From: JBJSXF01 sp046086225
GTDB taxonomy: Bacteria > Actinomycetota > Acidimicrobiia > IMCC26256 > PALSA-610
Assembly: GCA_046086225.1 (NCBI GenBank)
Contig: JBJSXF010000151.1
Coordinates: 1 to 16,271 of the forward strand
Reading direction: 5' to 3'
Length of the DNA: 16,271 bases
The position numbers and the translations under genes were made by a program. Position 1 is the stretch's first letter. Each line of letters opens with the position of its first letter. This document shows positions 14,480 to 16,271 of this stretch, one piece after another. The notes under the pieces were generated by a model. That model saw only the letters and a list, made by a program, of their open reading frames with translations. It was not told the origin of the DNA and did no database searches.

Positions 14480-15697
14480 CTACTCGCGGACGAGCAGGAG
14501 GCACCCGCAGGTGTTGCCCCCGCCCGCCGCGACGACGCCGATCTCGGGTGCGGTCGCGATCTGGCGCGCCCCCGCCTCGCCCCACATCTGCAGCGCCCCC
14601 TCGTGGAGGAACCCGTAGCCGTGGAGGCGCCCGGCCGAGAGCTGGCCGCCGTGCGTGTTGAGCGGGAGTCGGCCGTCGCGGGCGATGGTGGCGCCCCCGG
14701 CCACGAAGTCGCCGCCCCCGCCCTCCTCGCACAGGCCCAGCGCCTCGAGCCAGGACATGGTGAGCCACGAGAAACCGTCGTAGAGCTGAGCCATCTGCAC
14801 GTCGGCGGGTCGCAGGTCGGTGCGCTCCCAGAGCTGGCGGCCCGCACCCCGGTTCGCCATCGCCGTGAGATCGTCGAACTGGTCCCACGACGGGCGACCA
14901 TCGATCCGGGTGCCGACCGCCTCGACCCGCAACGGCCGGTTACGCAGGGAACCGGCCCGGTCGCGCCGCGACACGATGACCGCAGTGGCGCCGTCGCAGG
15001 GCACGTCGCAGTCGAGGAGCCCGAACGGCTCGGTGATCATGCGGGCGCCCAGGTAGTCGTCGATGGTCATCGGGTCGGTGTAGATCGCCTTCGGGTTGAG
15101 CGCTGCGTTGCGGCGGGCGTTCACCGGGATCCACCCGAGCTGCTCGCGGGTGATGCCGAACCGCGTCATGTGCGCCTGCGCGAACATGGCGATCCAGATC
15201 GCCGCCGACGGGGCCGAGAACGGCAGGTTCCACTGCATGAACCCCGAGGCCTTGAAGCCTCCGCCGCCGCCCCCACCGCCGCCACCCGGCATGGCCGCGG
15301 CTCGGCCCTTGTCGCCCTGGGCCGAGCCCTCCCACACCGAGCGGAAGCACAGCACGTGGTTCGCGAGGCCGGCCGAGACGGCGAGGCACGCGTTGATGAC
15401 CGAGCCGAGCTGGCCCGGGGACTCGAGACCGCTGTTGTGCCACCCGCACGAGAGGCGCAACGCGTCCATGACGTCGTAGGCCCCGGCCCCCGAGAAGCCG
15501 GGAGGAATGGTCTGCGGGCCCGGGTAGGTCGAGACGCCGTCGATGTCGGCCGGGGTGAGCCCGGCGTGTTCGATCGCGGCGAGGCAGGCATCGAGCGTGA
15601 GTTCGAGCGGGTTCCGGTACAGCCGACGTCCGACGTCGGACTGCCCGACCCCGCTGATGCAGGCCCGCCGCTCGATGATCTCGTTCGCGTCGGTCAC
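14480..15697 (-). CDS. Thiolase-superfamily protein, Ltp2-like (possible retro-aldolase)
   Basis: The protein has 405 residues from GTG 15697, whose start overlaps the stop of the DUF35 gene by four bases. The thiolase fold is recognisable: ACISGVGQSDVGRR (12-25), DACLAAIEHAGLTPADIDGVSTYPG (36-60), SVINACLAVSAGLANHVLCFRS (99-120), CDGATAVIVSRRD (234-246), QLYDGFSWLTMSWLEALGLCEEG (304-326), LNTHGGQLSAGRLHGYGFLHEG (346-367) and a C-terminal GGGNTCGC. By eye the nucleophile position of CxSG reads HNSG (87-90), so the acylated Cys seems absent, as in Ltp2-type aldolases. Y306 and Y361 are candidate active-site tyrosines. Ten consecutive glycines occupy 138-147. Pairing with DUF35 supports a retro-aldolase or non-canonical thiolase acting on a CoA thioester in side-chain shortening. 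An ordinary thiolase remains possible. Confidence 0.85.
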   Translation of the reverse strand: MTDANEIIERRACISGVGQSDVGRRLYRNPLELTLDACLAAIEHAGLTPADIDGVSTYPGPQTIPPGFSGAGAYDVMDALRLSCGWHNSGLESPGQLGSVINACLAVSAGLANHVLCFRSVWEGSAQGDKGRAAAMPGGGGGGGGGGFKASGFMQWNLPFSAPSAAIWIAMFAQAHMTRFGITREQLGWIPVNARRNAALNPKAIYTDPMTIDDYLGARMITEPFGLLDCDVPCDGATAVIVSRRDRAGSLRNRPLRVEAVGTRIDGRPSWDQFDDLTAMANRGAGRQLWERTDLRPADVQMAQLYDGFSWLTMSWLEALGLCEEGGGGDFVAGGATIARDGRLPLNTHGGQLSAGRLHGYGFLHEGALQMWGEAGARQIATAPEIGVVAAGGGNTCGCLLLVRE

Positions 15698-16122
15698 GAT
15701 GCCTCCGGGTCGGGCTCGAACAACGGGAGGTAGACGTCGCCGTCGGGGTCGGCGTGGTGCTCGAACACGACCCGCACGGCCATGCCGATGTGCACTGCAC
15801 CCGGCTCACAGTTCACGATGTTCGTGGTGAGCCGCACCGACGGCTGCTCGACGATCTCGACGATCGCCACGACGTAAGGAAGCTCGAGCCCGGGCATCCA
15901 CGGCTGGTGGTTGACCGTGTAGGAGGCGATCCGGGCCCGGCCCGACACCGCCTCGGGCGCAAGGTTCTTCGAGTAGTCGACCGGGCAGATCGGCTGGGGC
16001 GGGTGCAGGTAGTGCCCGCAGTCCCGGCACCGCCAAAAGCGCAGCTCCCCGTGGGCTCCGCCCGTCCAGAAGTCGCGGTTGGTGTCGTCGAGTCGGGGCA
16101 AGACGCGGAACGGGGGTGACAC
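15694..16122 (-). CDS. DUF35 OB-fold / rubredoxin-like zinc-ribbon protein, thiolase partner
   Basis: The protein has 142 residues from GTG 16122, two bases after the upstream stop. The order is a short N-terminal helix (PRLDDTNRDFWTGGAHGELRFWRC, 9-32), a zinc-ribbon-like segment CRDCGHYLHPPQPICPVDYS (32-51) and an OB fold (RARIASYTVNHQPWMPGLELPYVVAIVEI, 62-90, to about 135). DUF35 proteins bind thiolase-like enzymes and are needed for activity, for example in Ltp2-ChsH2 aldolase and in acetoacetyl-CoA thiolase/HMG-CoA synthase complexes. The coupled thiolase downstream fits this. Three of the four usual zinc cysteines are present (C32, C35, C46), but the fourth position is D49. It is probably an acyl-CoA-binding scaffold subunit. 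Confidence 0.9.
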   Translation of the reverse strand: MSPPFRVLPRLDDTNRDFWTGGAHGELRFWRCRDCGHYLHPPQPICPVDYSKNLAPEAVSGRARIASYTVNHQPWMPGLELPYVVAIVEIVEQPSVRLTTNIVNCEPGAVHIGMAVRVVFEHHADPDGDVYLPLFEPDPEAS

Positions 16123-16124
16123 GG

Positions 16125-16271
16125 TCAGTCCTCCTCGGCGGCCCGGGCGGCATCGAAGCCCCGCCGGGCGTGGGGGATGGCCTCGACCGCGGGCAGGAGC
16201 CCGTGGCCGGGGACGGTGAGCATGATCGAACCGAGGACCTCGTCCCAGGTCGCGCCGACCTCGGCGGCGAG
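16125..16271 (-). CDS. C-terminal end of a carboxymuconolactone decarboxylase / AhpD-like protein, partial
   Basis: The - strand frame is open from the window edge to a TGA at 16125-16127, giving 48 C-terminal residues: an AAEVGATWDEVLGSIMLTV helix pair, then GHGLLPAVEAIPHARRGFDAARAAEED. The A.EAGAT.EEV...I..T pattern followed by a glycine turn and a long final helix is typical of the CMD/AhpD family end. The catalytic CxxC region, if present, lies outside the window. The stop is two bases from the DUF35 start and the gene's last codons encode that gene's Shine-Dalgarno sequence, so it belongs to the same operon. The family call rests on this short piece only. Confidence 0.5.
   Translation of the reverse strand, partial: LAAEVGATWDEVLGSIMLTVPGHGLLPAVEAIPHARRGFDAARAAEED
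16130..16136 (-). promoter_or_regulatory. Shine-Dalgarno (GAGGAGG) for the DUF35 gene
   Basis: GAGGAGG on the - strand lies 7 nt before the GTG at 16122, inside the final codons of the upstream gene. It supports that GTG as the start. It is one of the few clear ribosome binding sites here, which contrasts with the leaderless-looking operon-internal starts. Confidence 0.7.

Noticed and set aside
11663..15733. A 1356-residue + strand open frame across the acyl-CoA block
   Set aside because: It is antisense to four convincing genes, rich in R/E/H/G/D with no family motif; such frames arise from GC-rich codon bias.
1..16271. tRNA, rRNA, CRISPR, transposase or phage features
   Set aside because: No cloverleaf-like segments, regular repeat-spacer units, transposase motifs or terminal repeats were seen; almost all sequence is accounted for by metabolic and envelope genes.

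Overview
This is a very GC-rich, gene-dense window with strong G/C bias at third codon positions, many GTG starts and five four-base ATGA/GTGA gene overlaps. Several genes carry a TANNNT box only 7-9 nt before the start codon, as in leaderless transcripts. Together with an F420-type LLM oxidoreductase, a thiolase/DUF35 pair, an isovaleryl/FadE-type acyl-CoA dehydrogenase and a PIG-V-like mannosyltransferase, this points to an actinobacterium. An environmental Acidimicrobiia-type lineage is my guess; it is not proven by the sequence. I see no rRNA, tRNA, CRISPR array, insertion sequence or phage gene.

Left part (1-7207), envelope glycan/glycolipid block. A 5'-truncated membrane O-acyltransferase with a C-terminal SGNH domain lies on the + strand. 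It runs tail-to-tail, with a 62-bp coding overlap, into a full-length paralogue on the - strand. Upstream of the paralogue, in one tightly coupled - strand series, are three multi-spanning GT-C glycosyltransferases: a GT39-like enzyme, a PIG-V-like enzyme and a second GT39-like enzyme. This looks like a small assembly and acylation unit for a surface glycan or glycolipid.

Middle part (7236-11526), small-molecule redox and hydrolase block. A zinc alcohol dehydrogenase, a VOC-fold protein and an LLM-class F420-dependent oxidoreductase form a - strand operon with four-base overlaps. An N-acyl-D-amino-acid deacylase-like amidohydrolase is transcribed divergently from it. The 105-bp divergent gap contains a 17-bp palindrome exactly midway between the two start codons (53 nt to each A of ATG), the best regulatory signal in the window.

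Right part (11576-16271), acyl-CoA catabolism block on the - strand. In transcription order it holds the 3' end of a carboxymuconolactone-decarboxylase/AhpD-like gene, a DUF35 OB-fold protein, a thiolase-like protein, an acyl-CoA dehydrogenase and an acyl-CoA synthetase. The thiolase-like protein seems to lack the N-terminal nucleophilic cysteine and is paired with DUF35. That resembles the Ltp2/DUF35 retro-aldolase arrangement of steroid side-chain degradation, so activation, dehydrogenation and retro-aldol or thiolytic cleavage of a carboxylic acid (steroid, terpenoid or other branched acid) is a reasonable inference. A sequence like the central palindrome recurs in the gap between the convergent amidohydrolase and synthetase genes, and imperfectly inside the synthetase gene, so the middle and right blocks may be co-regulated. 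The substrate is not evident.
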